Origin: Halobacillus sp. A5
Lineage (GTDB): Bacteria > Bacillota > Bacilli > Bacillales > Halobacillaceae
Length of the DNA: 64,000 nt
Assembly (NCBI RefSeq): GCF_024189315.1
Contig: NZ_JAIZEO010000004.1
Span: forward strand, 434,001 to 498,000
Reading direction: 5' to 3'
Below, piece after piece: positions 33,810 to 44,036 of this stretch. Numbering within the stretch: the stretch's first letter is position 1; each line of letters begins with the position of its first letter. Position numbers and translations under genes: made by a program. A model generated the notes under the pieces. It had not been told where the DNA came from, searched no databases, and saw nothing but the letters and a program-made list of their open reading frames with translations.

Positions 33810-34696
33810 CGTATGGAGCTTGGATTATATTAACAGGCGTACTTGTCGGTGTCACATGCGGCATCACAGGTGCTTTACTAGTTTTAAGAAAAATGGCGAT
33901 GATTGCAGACGCCATCAGCCACACGGTTCTTCTCGGCATCGTCCTTGCTTTTTTAGTGACCCAGTCCCTTAATGGATTGCCCATGTTAATAGGGGCAGGT
34001 GCTGTTGGAATATTGACAGCTATACTGGTGCAGTGGCTTGACTCAAGCGGCGTTCAATCGGGCGCTGCCATCGGAGTTGTTTTCACTTCCTTATTCGCCC
34101 TGGGAGTAGTAATGCTTAGCTTTATCGGAGATGGTGTACACCTTGATGTCGAACACGCGCTGATGGGTGAAATCGCATATGTGCCATGGGATACATGGAC
34201 TTATGCCGGTATTAACCTTGGTCCTAAAGCGGTCTGGATGCTCGGTGGCGTATTCATTCTGAACTTAACCATTATTCTTTTGTTTTTCAAAGAATTCAAA
34301 GTTAGCACCTTTGACCCACAACTTGCTGCTAGTTTAGGAATCCCTATTCTTTTTCTTCACTATTTATTAATGGGGATGGTATCCTTTTCCACGGTTGCTT
34401 CATTCGACAGTGTGGGAGCGATTTTAGTTGTAGCGATGCTCATCGTACCCGGGGCTACCGCCTATTTATTAACAGACCATTTCGGCTGGATGATAGCGTT
34501 AAGCGCAATTATCGGTGCGTTAGCTTCCATAATTGGTTATGGTTTTGCAGTCTGGCTAGATGTTTCCATTGCAGGTTCGATGGCCGTATCATGCGGGTTA
34601 TTATTCACCCTGGCCTTCTTTCTCAGTCCGAAGCACGGCGTGGTATCGAAGTGGTGGAAAAGAAAATCTTTCAGAAAATCAATGGCGACTTCTTAG
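33806..34696 (+). CDS. mntD: Manganese ABC transporter permease
   Basis: 296 residues, ABC-3 family, paralogous to the preceding gene: MIADAISHTVLLGI and FKEFKVSTFDPQLAASLGIP occupy the same positions, with about nine membrane helices and a basic C-terminus (KWWKRKSFRKS). ATG 33806 overlaps the previous stop, implying coupled translation. Last gene of the operon before a strong terminator. Confidence 0.85.
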   Translation: MTYGAWIILTGVLVGVTCGITGALLVLRKMAMIADAISHTVLLGIVLAFLVTQSLNGLPMLIGAGAVGILTAILVQWLDSSGVQSGAAIGVVFTSLFALGVVMLSFIGDGVHLDVEHALMGEIAYVPWDTWTYAGINLGPKAVWMLGGVFILNLTIILLFFKEFKVSTFDPQLAASLGIPILFLHYLLMGMVSFSTVASFDSVGAILVVAMLIVPGATAYLLTDHFGWMIALSAIIGALASIIGYGFAVWLDVSIAGSMAVSCGLLFTLAFFLSPKHGVVSKWWKRKSFRKSMATS

Positions 34697-34851
34697 TATG
34701 CTTTATCAAAACCATATGTATATCTTTACTCTTTTCTCATCGTCACGTGTATTGTTTTGCTTCCCTGTCTTAAGGAATTCTCTAAATAGAGAATTAAGGA
34801 AATAACGAATGCTACTTTCCCAACATGGTTAGCGACTTAATATATGGATAT

Positions 34852-34892
34852 AAAAGCCCCTCAAAGTTTAGTGTAAACTTTGAGGGGCTTTT
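34852..34892 (+). terminator. Strong intrinsic terminator of the mnt operon
   Basis: AAAAGCCCCTCAAAGTTT/AAACTTTGAGGGGCTTTT, perfect 18-base stem. The remaining bases to 35152 show nothing else. Confidence 0.95.
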
Positions 34893-35152
34893 AGAAGATT
34901 ATTTTATTATTATTGAAAGAAAAAACATGTCTTTTTATAGGTTAGTTAGTTTAGGGTCAGTAACTCCTTCATATTGGGGGGAACAAATTTAAAAACCAGT
35001 CATAAAAAACCATAGAAATATTCAAAAATTTTAATTACATATTGAATCTTTCAGGACATCAGGAACATGAGTTTCACCCGTATACAAGTTATTTTTTTAT
35101 CCTGTCTACCTTAAGAAGAGCATTCAAAACACTGAGCTATAATTGTGAATGT

Positions 35153-36268
35153 TTAAATTACAGACTGACCATAATTACTCTTTGTGTAAACCTCCCCTTC
35201 CATTAAGAGACGTGCGGTTCTGCCGACTTTAATGGACAACGGATACTCATTATATATAGTTTCCATCACCCCCGCTGGGTGACCTATGGAAATGGTGCTG
35301 CTGTTCTTATCGATAATTTCCGAAAGGATAGTGCCTTCAATCTTACTGGCAGCTGTGATACATACCGCTCCCGTAATAGCCAGAGCTTTATGCGGGCGCT
35401 GCATGGACATCATTCTCACTAGAACGTTAAAATCTTTTTCCCTGTGAAATTCACCCGCAGTATCTTGATAATCAAAAGGCTTTGAAACAACTGTTAATTT
35501 AGGTGTTGCCGGCGAAAGCCTTGCAGCTTCAGATTGGGATGCAAACCCGCATTCCTCGGCTGCTGCTGAGCGTAATTCTTCTAAAAGGTCAATCTGCTCT
35601 TTTGAGTATTCCTCTGGTAATTCATCTCCTCGAAGTCCTATATCTTGCGCCCGAACAAAAACCAGGGGATTAGCTATATCCACTATAGATGCCCTAATTT
35701 CCCCTAAAGCACACGAAAGATAATCTATTGGTCTGCCTGTTGGAAGAACTTTGCCTGTTACAGCCCCTTCAGGATTTTCAAACGATAAGAATATAGGAGA
35801 AGCACTGCCTGGCACACCCGGTATCGAATAGTCTCCCTCTGTTTTTACTCTACCATTCTCCACTTCTACTTCAGCTGTAATAATTTTTTTAGTATTTGTA
35901 TTGTATATCCTTACTTTTGTAATAGGTTCTTCTATTGAAACGAGTCCCTTAGCTATAGCATAAGGTCCAACTGCTGAAGATATATTTCCGCAGTTCCCTT
36001 TAAAATCTACCAATTGATCATATAAGCTTACTTGAGCAAAAGTATATTCAATGTCATATGAAGAGTTGCTGCTCTTATCAATAATAGCCACCTTGCTAGT
36101 AAGAGAATTAGCTCCACCTAATCCATCTATTTGGTTTGGATCTGGACTACCCATGATATCCAGCAGAAATTCTTCTCTTTCCTGGTCAGTTTTAGGTAAA
36201 TCTTTTTTTTGCAAAAAAACCCCTTTACTGGTTCCTCCACGCATTAAAGTAATAGGTACTTTATTCAC
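35153..36268 (-). CDS. PrpF/3-methylitaconate isomerase family protein
   Basis: 371 residues from GTG 36268, behind AAGGAGGG at 8 bases; the frame continues to 36352 without a ribosome site. Motifs TLMRGGTSKGVF, DGLGGANSLTSKVAI, GNCGNISSAVGPYA and PHKALAITGAVC are those of the PrpF/DUF453 family, a diaminopimelate-epimerase-like fold with two Cys acid/base residues (here in GNCGN and, less surely, near AEECGF). Members isomerise aconitate, oxalomesaconate or methylitaconate. It is divergent from a LysR gene and near a tricarboxylate transporter, which suggests a role in use of a tricarboxylic or branched dicarboxylic acid. Confidence 0.85.
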   Translation of the reverse strand: MNKVPITLMRGGTSKGVFLQKKDLPKTDQEREEFLLDIMGSPDPNQIDGLGGANSLTSKVAIIDKSSNSSYDIEYTFAQVSLYDQLVDFKGNCGNISSAVGPYAIAKGLVSIEEPITKVRIYNTNTKKIITAEVEVENGRVKTEGDYSIPGVPGSASPIFLSFENPEGAVTGKVLPTGRPIDYLSCALGEIRASIVDIANPLVFVRAQDIGLRGDELPEEYSKEQIDLLEELRSAAAEECGFASQSEAARLSPATPKLTVVSKPFDYQDTAGEFHREKDFNVLVRMMSMQRPHKALAITGAVCITAASKIEGTILSEIIDKNSSTISIGHPAGVMETIYNEYPLSIKVGRTARLLMEGEVYTKSNYGQSVI

Positions 36269-36312
36269 TTTAAATGCCCTCCTTATAGAAAAATGATTGT
36301 TGTCCAGATGGT

Positions 36313-36332
36313 ATCCATAGCGTACAATGGAT
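36313..36332. promoter_or_regulatory. Candidate LysR operator
   Basis: ATCCAT-8-ATGGAT dyad midway between the divergent PrpF and LysR genes, a typical place and size for a LysR-type site. Confidence 0.5.
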
Positions 36333-36405
36333 CTAATTATAAGAAAAATCAAAATTCTATATGGAAGTGTATAAATATATTTTATAAGTAAGGGAGTTTT
36401 ATCTT

Positions 36406-37275
36406 ATGGACCAAAAAGATTGGCAGATTTTAAATGCAATTGCAGAAGAAAAAAGCTTAACAAAAGCAGCTGAAAAATTATTTATTACTCAGCCTGCTCT
36501 CAGTTACCGATTAAAGCAGCTGGAAGAGTCTTTTCAGACCAAGCTTTTCTTTCGTACAAAAAAAGGAATTGAGTTTACTTCTGAAGGCGAATTTCTCGTA
36601 GATTATGCTAAGGATCGAATTAAGGAATATCTCACATTAAAAGATGAAATTTTTAACATTGGTAATGAAGTGAGAGGCACTCTTCGGATCGGAGTCTCAA
36701 GTAACTTTGCACAATATAAGCTTCCCGCATTGTTGAAGAAATTCTCAACTTCTTATCCCAATATTCAATTTAAGGTACAGACTGGATGGAGTACCGAAAT
36801 CAGGAACTTATTGAATCAATCTCAAATCCATTTAGGAATCCTAAGGGGAGATTATGATTGGGAAGGAGAAAAATTACTTTTAACAAAAGAGCAATTGTAT
36901 ATTATATCTAAAAATGAAATTTCCCTTGAAGAACTCCCCCAGCTTCCCTTTATTTATTACAAAACCGATAACTCACTTAAACGGCTGATCAGCAGATGGT
37001 GGAATGATCAATTTTCTCAATCTCCTTTAACTGCAATGGAAGTGGACAGACAGGAAACGAGTAAAGAGATGGTAAAGAATGATTTAGGTTTTTCTGTGGT
37101 GCCCGAAATCTGCTTAACCCCTTCCGATGAGCTATATACAGAAGGATTAACCTATAAAAATGGGGAGCCTGTCTTGCGTGATACGTGGTTAATGTACCGC
37201 ACAGACTTTATCCAGCTTAATATTGTAAAAGCTTTTATCGATTTCCTAATCAAGCAGCAGACTGTAAAAATATAA
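36406..37275 (+). CDS. LysR family transcriptional regulator
   Basis: 289 residues: N-terminal winged HTH (LNAIAEEKSLTKAAEKLFIT followed by QPALSYRLKQLEE) and C-terminal effector domain (GTLRIGVSSNFAQYKLPALL). It probably controls its divergent PrpF neighbour and the downstream transporter genes in response to the transported acid. The transporter starts 97 bases after its stop. Confidence 0.88.
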   Translation: MDQKDWQILNAIAEEKSLTKAAEKLFITQPALSYRLKQLEESFQTKLFFRTKKGIEFTSEGEFLVDYAKDRIKEYLTLKDEIFNIGNEVRGTLRIGVSSNFAQYKLPALLKKFSTSYPNIQFKVQTGWSTEIRNLLNQSQIHLGILRGDYDWEGEKLLLTKEQLYIISKNEISLEELPQLPFIYYKTDNSLKRLISRWWNDQFSQSPLTAMEVDRQETSKEMVKNDLGFSVVPEICLTPSDELYTEGLTYKNGEPVLRDTWLMYRTDFIQLNIVKAFIDFLIKQQTVKI

Positions 37276-37371
37276 AAAAATTTTATGGATAACGATAATA
37301 TTTACCTATTTTACTTATAAAGATGATTTTTATAACCTTATGACAACACAAAAAAGAAGGAGGATAAGGCA

Positions 37372-38493
37372 GTGAGAAAAATGTATGCGCTTACTTTATT
37401 ACTGATTCTTAACCTTTTTATAGCAGGTTGCCAGCCCTTATCGTTTGTCAGCTCTAAAGTAACGAGCGGGGAAGAAGAACAAGGTTATAATGAAGATCTT
37501 CTAACAATGGTCGTTCCTTATAATTCAGGAGGAGGAACTGATGTATTTGCCAGATTTATGACGAAGCCGCTCTCCGAACATATTGAAAACCAGCCAAGTA
37601 TTCATGTTGAGAACGTTCCTGGTGGTGGAAGTATTACTGGTACAAATGAATATGTAAATTCTTATGATAAGGATGGAACAAATCTGGTAGCAACAAGTGC
37701 TTCCACTCATATCCCTTATTTACTGGATCAATCATCTGTTCAGTATAGTTTTGATGAACTCACTCCCCTGGTCGGGGCTCCTACAGGTGGTGTGGTTTAT
37801 GGTTCGGCAGATTTAAACATTAAAGATGGTTTTGATCTCGACCAAGTGAAAGAAAAACTCTTTTATGCTGGCATGTCTCCTACTGGTTTAGATTTAACGA
37901 CATTAATCTCTTTTGAAGTACTAGAGATAGATTCCAAAGCAGTACTGGGTTACGAAGGAAGAGGTCCTGCAAGAGTGGCTTTTGAACAAGGAGAAAGTAA
38001 TATTGATTTTCAAACGACGACAGCCTATAAGCAGAACATAGAACCTAAGGTAGAAGATGGGAAAGCTGTTCCACTCTATAGTTTAGGACAAATCGATGAA
38101 AACGGTGAAGTTGTGAGGGATCCGCAATTCCCTGACCTTCCTACTGTAAAAGAAGTTTATAAAGAACTCCACGGTGAGGAACCTAAAGGACAAGCATGGG
38201 AAACCTATAAACATTTTCTAAACGCTACCTATACTTTACAAAAGGTGATATGGGTGCATGAGGGTGCGCCTGAAAGTGCAAAAGAAGAATTGAAGAAAAC
38301 AGCCAACAAATTAGTTAAGGATGAACAATTCAAGCAAGAGTCGTCCGTTATTCTAGAGGATTATGAAGTATACTCCCAAGCAGAGTTAGAAAAAAGGATC
38401 GATAACTTAGAGAAAAATATGAATGAGGATACAATCAATTGGGTTTATGAATTTCTTTTAAAAGAACACGGAGTTGATGGCAGAAAACTATAG
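37372..38493 (+). CDS. tctC: Tripartite tricarboxylate transporter substrate-binding lipoprotein (TctC)
   Basis: 373 residues. Lipoprotein signal ends IAGC (Cys20). The mature protein has VVPYNSGGGTDVFARFMTKP and NVPGGGSITGTNEY, the conserved blocks of Bug/TctC receptors, which bind carboxylates. GTG 37372 follows AGGAGG at 7 bases. As a lipoprotein it is tethered to the outer face of the membrane. Confidence 0.88.
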   Translation: MRKMYALTLLLILNLFIAGCQPLSFVSSKVTSGEEEQGYNEDLLTMVVPYNSGGGTDVFARFMTKPLSEHIENQPSIHVENVPGGGSITGTNEYVNSYDKDGTNLVATSASTHIPYLLDQSSVQYSFDELTPLVGAPTGGVVYGSADLNIKDGFDLDQVKEKLFYAGMSPTGLDLTTLISFEVLEIDSKAVLGYEGRGPARVAFEQGESNIDFQTTTAYKQNIEPKVEDGKAVPLYSLGQIDENGEVVRDPQFPDLPTVKEVYKELHGEEPKGQAWETYKHFLNATYTLQKVIWVHEGAPESAKEELKKTANKLVKDEQFKQESSVILEDYEVYSQAELEKRIDNLEKNMNEDTINWVYEFLLKEHGVDGRKL

Positions 38494-38508
38494 AAGTGAG
38501 GGGATATT

Positions 38509-39990
38509 ATGATTGAGAGTGCAATGGAAGCCTTAAGTATTGTCTTAGATCCATCGAGAATTTTATTTATGTGCCTCGGTGTTGGACTGGGCATCGTAGT
38601 TGGCCTGCTGCCAGGTTTAGGCGGAACAGTAGGTATGTCACTTTTACTGCCGTTTGTATTTGGGATGGATCCCTTCATCGGCATGGCCCTGTTAATTGGC
38701 ATGGTAGCCGTTGTTCATACAGGAGATACCTTTCCTTCTGTATTGCTTGGAATCCCTGGCTCTTCTGGATCACAGGCAACCATTATGGACGGATTTCCTT
38801 TAGCTAAGAAAGGTGAAGCATCCAGGGCTATGGGAGCTGCTTTATTTTGTTCTATGATTGGTGGAATTATAGGCGGGGTGGCTCTCTATCTGGCGATCCC
38901 AATCGCTGCTCCGCTTATTACTAGTTTCAATTCACCTGTTTTATTTATGTTAACGATGCTTGGACTGAGCATGGCCGGCCTTTTAGCAGGAGATTCACCT
39001 GCTAAGGGAGCCTTGGCAGGTTTAATGGGTTTAATGATCGGCTCCGTTGGAAGTGCTCCGGCTATTACGGAATACCGGTATACCTTTGATTTTCTTTACC
39101 TTTCTAATGGGCTATCCCTTCCAGTTGTCGCTTTGGCTATCTTTGCCTTTCCAATTCTCATTACAATGCTTACCCATAAGGGGAGCGTAGCGGAATCAAA
39201 TCATTTAAAAGGCGGAGTTTTAAAGGGAGTTGGTGACGCCCTTAAGAATAAGTTCTTAGTCATGAGAAGCGCGGTATTAGGAAGTCTGATCGGCTTCATT
39301 CCCGGTTTGGGAGGAAGTGTCGTCGACTGGCTTGCTTATGGAGCAGGTAAAAAGACTATAAGAAATAACCAGTTTGGTGAGGGAGACATTCGTGGAGTCA
39401 TCGCTCCCGAAAGTGCCAACAACGCGAAAGAAGGCGGATCTCTCATCCCGACCCTGCTATTTGGCATTCCAGGCAGTGGAACAACCGCAATCTTGCTGGG
39501 CGGATTAATTTTAATGGGATTAGAAGCAGGGCCAAGAATGTTGACAACCGAATTGCCTCTCACCTTATCTATCGTTTGGACACTTGTTATTGCTAACATA
39601 ATTGGAGCAATTTTATGTATGACTTTAGTTAAACCAATTGCTAAACTAAGCTTGATTCCTGGTGAGAAGCTAGTCCCTTTTCTAACCATACTGTTATTAA
39701 TTGGAGCTTACCAAAGTAATTTTGCCTGGGGAGACATTATAGCCTTTATCGCAATAGGTTTATTAGGATATATCATGACGATCCTTGATTGGCCAAGGCC
39801 CCCATTACTTATCGGATTTGTATTAGCCATATCAGCAGAAAGGTACTATTGGATCTCCATTGAAAGGTACGGCTGGGAATGGCTGAGCAATCCTATCGTT
39901 ATTACTATCGGTGTATTAATTGTCATCCTTCTTACAGGAGGATCCATAATGAAAAAAATCAGCAACAACTTACAAAGAGAAGGTGTGTAA
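38509..39990 (+). CDS. tctA: Tripartite tricarboxylate transporter large membrane subunit (TctA)
   Basis: 493 residues with about twelve membrane helices and family blocks GLLPGLGGTVGMSLLLPF, HTGDTFPSVLLGIPGSSGSQ and IPGLGGSVVDWLAYG. It forms the cation-coupled transport channel. Gap to tctC is 15 bases. Confidence 0.9.
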   Translation: MIESAMEALSIVLDPSRILFMCLGVGLGIVVGLLPGLGGTVGMSLLLPFVFGMDPFIGMALLIGMVAVVHTGDTFPSVLLGIPGSSGSQATIMDGFPLAKKGEASRAMGAALFCSMIGGIIGGVALYLAIPIAAPLITSFNSPVLFMLTMLGLSMAGLLAGDSPAKGALAGLMGLMIGSVGSAPAITEYRYTFDFLYLSNGLSLPVVALAIFAFPILITMLTHKGSVAESNHLKGGVLKGVGDALKNKFLVMRSAVLGSLIGFIPGLGGSVVDWLAYGAGKKTIRNNQFGEGDIRGVIAPESANNAKEGGSLIPTLLFGIPGSGTTAILLGGLILMGLEAGPRMLTTELPLTLSIVWTLVIANIIGAILCMTLVKPIAKLSLIPGEKLVPFLTILLLIGAYQSNFAWGDIIAFIAIGLLGYIMTILDWPRPPLLIGFVLAISAERYYWISIERYGWEWLSNPIVITIGVLIVILLTGGSIMKKISNNLQREGV

Positions 39991-39991
39991 A

Positions 39992-40435
39992 ATGACTAAA
40001 CAAACACTAAATTTAATTTTTACTTTTTGTATATTTATTGTTTTTGTCTGGGCAGCTGTTACTGCGCTTACTTTTTCCCGCTTAGCCCAATTCTTCCCTT
40101 TATATGTTTCTATCGCCGGTAGTATTGTATCCGGTATTTATCTAGTAAAGGAAGTTGTAAAAATAATGAAACAAAAAGACCAAGGTTCGCACCCGAAAGT
40201 TTTAATTGTTAAACCCATTATATATACAGGATGGATTGTAGGATACGTAATTACTATTTCTTTATTTGGATTATTTATTGCCTCAACTATTTACCTTATT
40301 GCCTTTTTACTTATAGAATCTAAGTTCACTTTCTTTAAGGCTCTCTACTCCACTGGGATTGCTTTAGTTATCATTACAGTTTTAAGCAATTTACTAAACA
40401 TTGCATGGCCGCAGAGTGTATTGTTAGGGCTTTGA
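39992..40435 (+). CDS. tctB: Tripartite tricarboxylate transporter small membrane subunit (TctB)
   Basis: 147 residues from ATG 39992, one base after the tctA stop, with AAGGTG upstream. Four membrane segments and no conserved soluble domain, as expected for TctB. Gene order is C-A-B, differing from the more common C-B-A. Confidence 0.8.
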   Translation: MTKQTLNLIFTFCIFIVFVWAAVTALTFSRLAQFFPLYVSIAGSIVSGIYLVKEVVKIMKQKDQGSHPKVLIVKPIIYTGWIVGYVITISLFGLFIASTIYLIAFLLIESKFTFFKALYSTGIALVIITVLSNLLNIAWPQSVLLGL

Positions 40436-40497
40436 AGTGAAAGGGTAAAATTGATAAATATGATCACATACCAGAGAAAATTTTCTTAAAAAACACC

Positions 40498-40529
40498 AAA
40501 AAACCTCCCAATAGTTATTGAGAGGTTTT
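40498..40529 (+). terminator. Intrinsic terminator of the tct genes
   Basis: AAAACCTC-CAAT / ATTG-GAGGTTTT stem followed by T-rich sequence. Confidence 0.7.
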
Positions 40530-40676
40530 AAACATCGATATTGATGCCATAGAATGTGGCATTCAGAAATGTCTAAAAGGGGTGTCGGTTTCTTGTGATT
40601 TATAGTAGTACATACTATTAGGAAGTTGTCTCCAATATTAATCTTGAGGTAAACATGGTATCTCCTGGCCATACTT

Positions 40677-40815
40677 AAGAATAAAAGAAAAGCCTCTCAA
40701 AAGCTTATGAACTCTTGAGAGGCCTTTAGATTTAGTAAACAATTTTAAAAACCAGTCAAAATCCAGTCAAATTGTTCTTCTACCCTATGATGGAAGGGGT
40801 TTGGGCGCTATCACA
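40677..40815. repeat. groEL-end repeat, copy B (truncated)
   Basis: AAAAGAAAAGCCTCTCAAAA terminator, CCAGTCAAAATCCAGTCA (40752-40769) and the start of the core (GGGCGCTATCACA, to 40815) match copies A and D, after which similarity ends. The right half is missing and the end of the GH32 gene begins 47 bases later. Confidence 0.75.
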
Positions 40816-40861
40816 AAGGCTGACCATTTCTGAAGAAGATCCTAGTGATGTCGCCCTGTTA

Positions 40862-42292
40862 TTATGGTGTTGATAGATACCCGTCATGGACGATGGCATC
40901 GTTACTAGATATAGAAATACTTGTGCATGCGTTATCCGGGTACAGAAGGCACGTTAGAGCCTGCTCTCCATCATTGATAAACAGTTCGAGCGATGAGGAG
41001 TCGACGATCATACGAAGTTTCAGCTTATCCGCACGGGACGTCACTACCTCCTGAATATGAGAGAAATTTTCAGAGAAGCTGACATCTCCAGATTGACTTC
41101 TGTCGACTTGAAGCACCCCTTCAGCAAATGTCATAACAGTATGTTGGATGTCTGTATGATGCAGTGTTATGGTAAATGGATTAGCTCCACTTACTGTAAA
41201 CTCCGCCTCAAAGAAAGGTTTTTTTATATCATGAGTGAAAGCCTGATCCTTCTCGATTCTCTGCTTATGAAAGTCTGTTACTTTCTTGACATAGTCATCG
41301 AATTCTCTTACGGGCTGCTGCCGTACAAGGGACTCCCCATTTATATTTTTCAACGAAAGCTCCCTTGGAATCGTCATCTGGCTTCTCCAATGACCGGTAG
41401 GAACGTGATTAGCATAGCGCCAGTTACTCATCCATCCGATATAAATTCGTCTTCCGTCCTGTTTAGGAATATCAGAGAAGCTTACACCAGCGTAATTGTC
41501 TTTGCCATGATCGAGCCATTTGACATGAGTATGATCGGGAACAAATATCGAGCCATCAAAGCTTCCCGTAAAATACTGAGTGCGTGACCCTTTCTCGTAA
41601 CGAGGGTTATCTCCAATGCTCACGAGCAGCACCCATTTTTCTTCCTTTGTAGGTTCTACAGCCATTTTAAATAAATCAGGACATTCCCAAACACCTTCAT
41701 GTGAACCGCTCCCTTCTCCAAATTCACTTTCAAACTGCCAGTCTAGTAAATTCGGTGAAGAATAAAATGAGACAGATTGACCCGCAGCTACTACCATCAC
41801 CCATCTCGCATCTGTTTCATTCCAAAATACTTTTGGGTCACGAAAATCTATTTTTGTATCATCGGTCAGGATCGGGTTATTTTCGTATTTAATCCACGTT
41901 CTGCCTTTGTCGGTACTGTAAGCTATACTCTGGCTCTGTTTAGGCGGCTGTCCGTCCTGCCCATCCTTATGGTGGGTAAAAATAGCCACGAGACCAGGTT
42001 TGTTGGTAAACAAGCCAGACGTATTTTCCCAGTCGACGACACAGCTGCCGGAAAAAACCGTTCCTAATTCATCCGGATAGAGAGCGATATCGAGTTCCTC
42101 CCACTCTATCAAATTCGTGCTGACAGCGTGGCCCCAGTGCATGGGGCCCCAAATGCTGTCATACGGATTGTGTTGAAAAAACAAATGATATTCTCCTGCA
42201 AAATAAACCATCCCGTTAGGGTCATTCATCCAATTTTTACTTGGAGCAAAATGTAAGTGCGGTCGATAGTGCGGTACGTGTTGTAATTCCAA
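40862..42292 (-). CDS. GH32 beta-fructosidase (sucrose/levan-oligosaccharide hydrolase)
   Basis: 476 residues from TTG 42292 behind GGAGG; the ATG at 42307 overlaps the previous stop and has no ribosome site. GH32 catalytic motifs: nucleophile Asp24 in WMNDPNG, transition-state stabiliser in RDP (141-143), acid/base Glu193 in ECP. The C-terminal beta-sandwich domain is present. There is no signal peptide, so it acts in the cytoplasm on sugars brought in by the ABC transporter encoded just upstream; substrates could be sucrose, levanbiose or fructo-oligosaccharides. Confidence 0.9.
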   Translation of the reverse strand: MELQHVPHYRPHLHFAPSKNWMNDPNGMVYFAGEYHLFFQHNPYDSIWGPMHWGHAVSTNLIEWEELDIALYPDELGTVFSGSCVVDWENTSGLFTNKPGLVAIFTHHKDGQDGQPPKQSQSIAYSTDKGRTWIKYENNPILTDDTKIDFRDPKVFWNETDARWVMVVAAGQSVSFYSSPNLLDWQFESEFGEGSGSHEGVWECPDLFKMAVEPTKEEKWVLLVSIGDNPRYEKGSRTQYFTGSFDGSIFVPDHTHVKWLDHGKDNYAGVSFSDIPKQDGRRIYIGWMSNWRYANHVPTGHWRSQMTIPRELSLKNINGESLVRQQPVREFDDYVKKVTDFHKQRIEKDQAFTHDIKKPFFEAEFTVSGANPFTITLHHTDIQHTVMTFAEGVLQVDRSQSGDVSFSENFSHIQEVVTSRADKLKLRMIVDSSSLELFINDGEQALTCLLYPDNACTSISISSNDAIVHDGYLSTP

Positions 42293-42306
42293 TAGAAAAC
42301 CCTCCA

Positions 42307-43905
42307 TTAATTAATCGTACGATCGTAGCCTTCCTGCTTGATTTCCAGCCATTCAGATAGATTCAGACGTTCTAGCTCTTCTAAATACTCGTCCCATTCT
42401 TCCTCTACTTTCCCTCCTGATATCCATTCCGCTTTCTTTCTCTCGATATAAGGGATCAAATCTGCTTCAATCGTAGAAAGACGATCGAGCTCTTCTTTTG
42501 TGTGAAAAACATTTGGAAAAATATTTTCTGCCTGCATGTGCGGTACCATGACTTCTTCCATTAGATCGAGTCTCCACGCAGCGTCATCCGGCATCGTTGT
42601 CACCTCTCCGTAATAGCTGTCGAGGATGGCAAGCGGTCCACCGACGGAGGTTCTTTCCCGTAATTCAGTCGGTGCAGTCCCCTCTAAATCTTCATGCTTC
42701 AACATATCTTCTTCTTCATCGAATTCGAAAATATTCTGCTGCTCCTCATCCCCGTGCGTGCCCCAGTTGTGCTGAACAGAAGTGTGCGGATCATAAAATT
42801 CATCAATCCACTTCGCAGTTAATTCAAGGTTTTGATTAGCACTCGTGATGACCATTCTTGCACGATCAAATCCCATTCCATTCGTACGCGGCGCATTAAT
42901 TTGTCCATCCGGACCTTCGAGTGGCGGCATGAGCTCATACTCCTCATTCATACCTGTAATGTTGCTTTTATCCCATGTGAAATACATGCCGTAGCGCCCC
43001 TCTTCCCCTTTGGACACATATACCGGCCAGTCCTGTTCAAACGCTTCCTCGTCAATGAGCTCTTCCTTATACAGCTCATTCATAAACGAAATCCCTTCTT
43101 TATATCCTTCCTCTGCAGAGGTAAGCTTCACTTCATGATCATTGGTTACCACCGTGTGATCCCAATTATCTCCGTATCCAAACGAACCGAATAAGAAGCC
43201 GGGATCCTGGCCACCATCGTTAATAATGAAAGACATCGGAATTGTCTGGCCGTCTCCAGCCATGTCATTATCGCGGAAAGCAATCAATGCTTCTTTTAAT
43301 TCTTCTGTCGTCTCCGGCATGTCGAGTCCGAGTTCGTCGAGCCACTCTACATTAATCCATGGAAAGTTATCGATGGAGTGAATGTTTTGTTTGCCTTCTC
43401 CCAGTTCTTCAATCCAAGGGAAGGCATAAATATTGCCGTCTTCGGCTGTCATCATGTCTTCATATTCCGGTTTTTCTTCGAGCACCTTCTTTAAGTTAGG
43501 CATGTGGTTATCAATCAGATCATTCAAAGGGATAATCGCTTCATCCTCCGCCAGCTCTAACAGCTCATAATCACTGTAGCCTGCGTTTTTAATGGCATCC
43601 GGCATTTCCCCACTTGACATGGCAAGATTCCTTTTATCTTGGAACGACTCACCGGTAAAGCTTCTCCAATCGATTTCTACACCTGTTTTTTCTTCAAGAC
43701 GCTGATACAATAGTTTATCGTTCGGGTTTTCTGGCGCTAACGGTGAACTTTCCGTGATAATTTTTAGTGATACATCCTCCTCCACTGGAAAGGAAATATC
43801 CTCGAGTTCATAATCCTCCGACCACGTCTTCGATTTATTGCTGCACCCTCCAATCAAAACACTCCCTAAAATTAACGCAGACATTAATTTTACATACCTT
43901 TTCAT
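42307..43905 (-). CDS. Sugar ABC transporter substrate-binding lipoprotein (LipO/YtcQ type)
   Basis: 532 residues from ATG 43905 behind GGGGATATAC. Lipoprotein signal ends LIGGC (Cys21). The large, acidic extracellular domain with GEMPDAI, IPLNDLIDNHMPNLKK and NVEWLDELGL is typical of oligosaccharide-binding proteins of this family. It is the receptor for the two permeases upstream. No ATPase gene is in the operon; a shared MsmX-type ATPase encoded elsewhere is expected. Confidence 0.85.
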   Translation of the reverse strand: MKRYVKLMSALILGSVLIGGCSNKSKTWSEDYELEDISFPVEEDVSLKIITESSPLAPENPNDKLLYQRLEEKTGVEIDWRSFTGESFQDKRNLAMSSGEMPDAIKNAGYSDYELLELAEDEAIIPLNDLIDNHMPNLKKVLEEKPEYEDMMTAEDGNIYAFPWIEELGEGKQNIHSIDNFPWINVEWLDELGLDMPETTEELKEALIAFRDNDMAGDGQTIPMSFIINDGGQDPGFLFGSFGYGDNWDHTVVTNDHEVKLTSAEEGYKEGISFMNELYKEELIDEEAFEQDWPVYVSKGEEGRYGMYFTWDKSNITGMNEEYELMPPLEGPDGQINAPRTNGMGFDRARMVITSANQNLELTAKWIDEFYDPHTSVQHNWGTHGDEEQQNIFEFDEEEDMLKHEDLEGTAPTELRERTSVGGPLAILDSYYGEVTTMPDDAAWRLDLMEEVMVPHMQAENIFPNVFHTKEELDRLSTIEADLIPYIERKKAEWISGGKVEEEWDEYLEELERLNLSEWLEIKQEGYDRTIN

Positions 43906-44036
43906 GTATATCCCCACTTTCTCTTTTTTCAGAAGCTCTTAAGTATGATTTAAAAATCGACTCGTTTACCGCGGGATTCCCTGCTCATTTTCTTCATCAA
44001 AGAATTACTTATTAACAATGGGTTTTAACAAGGCCA

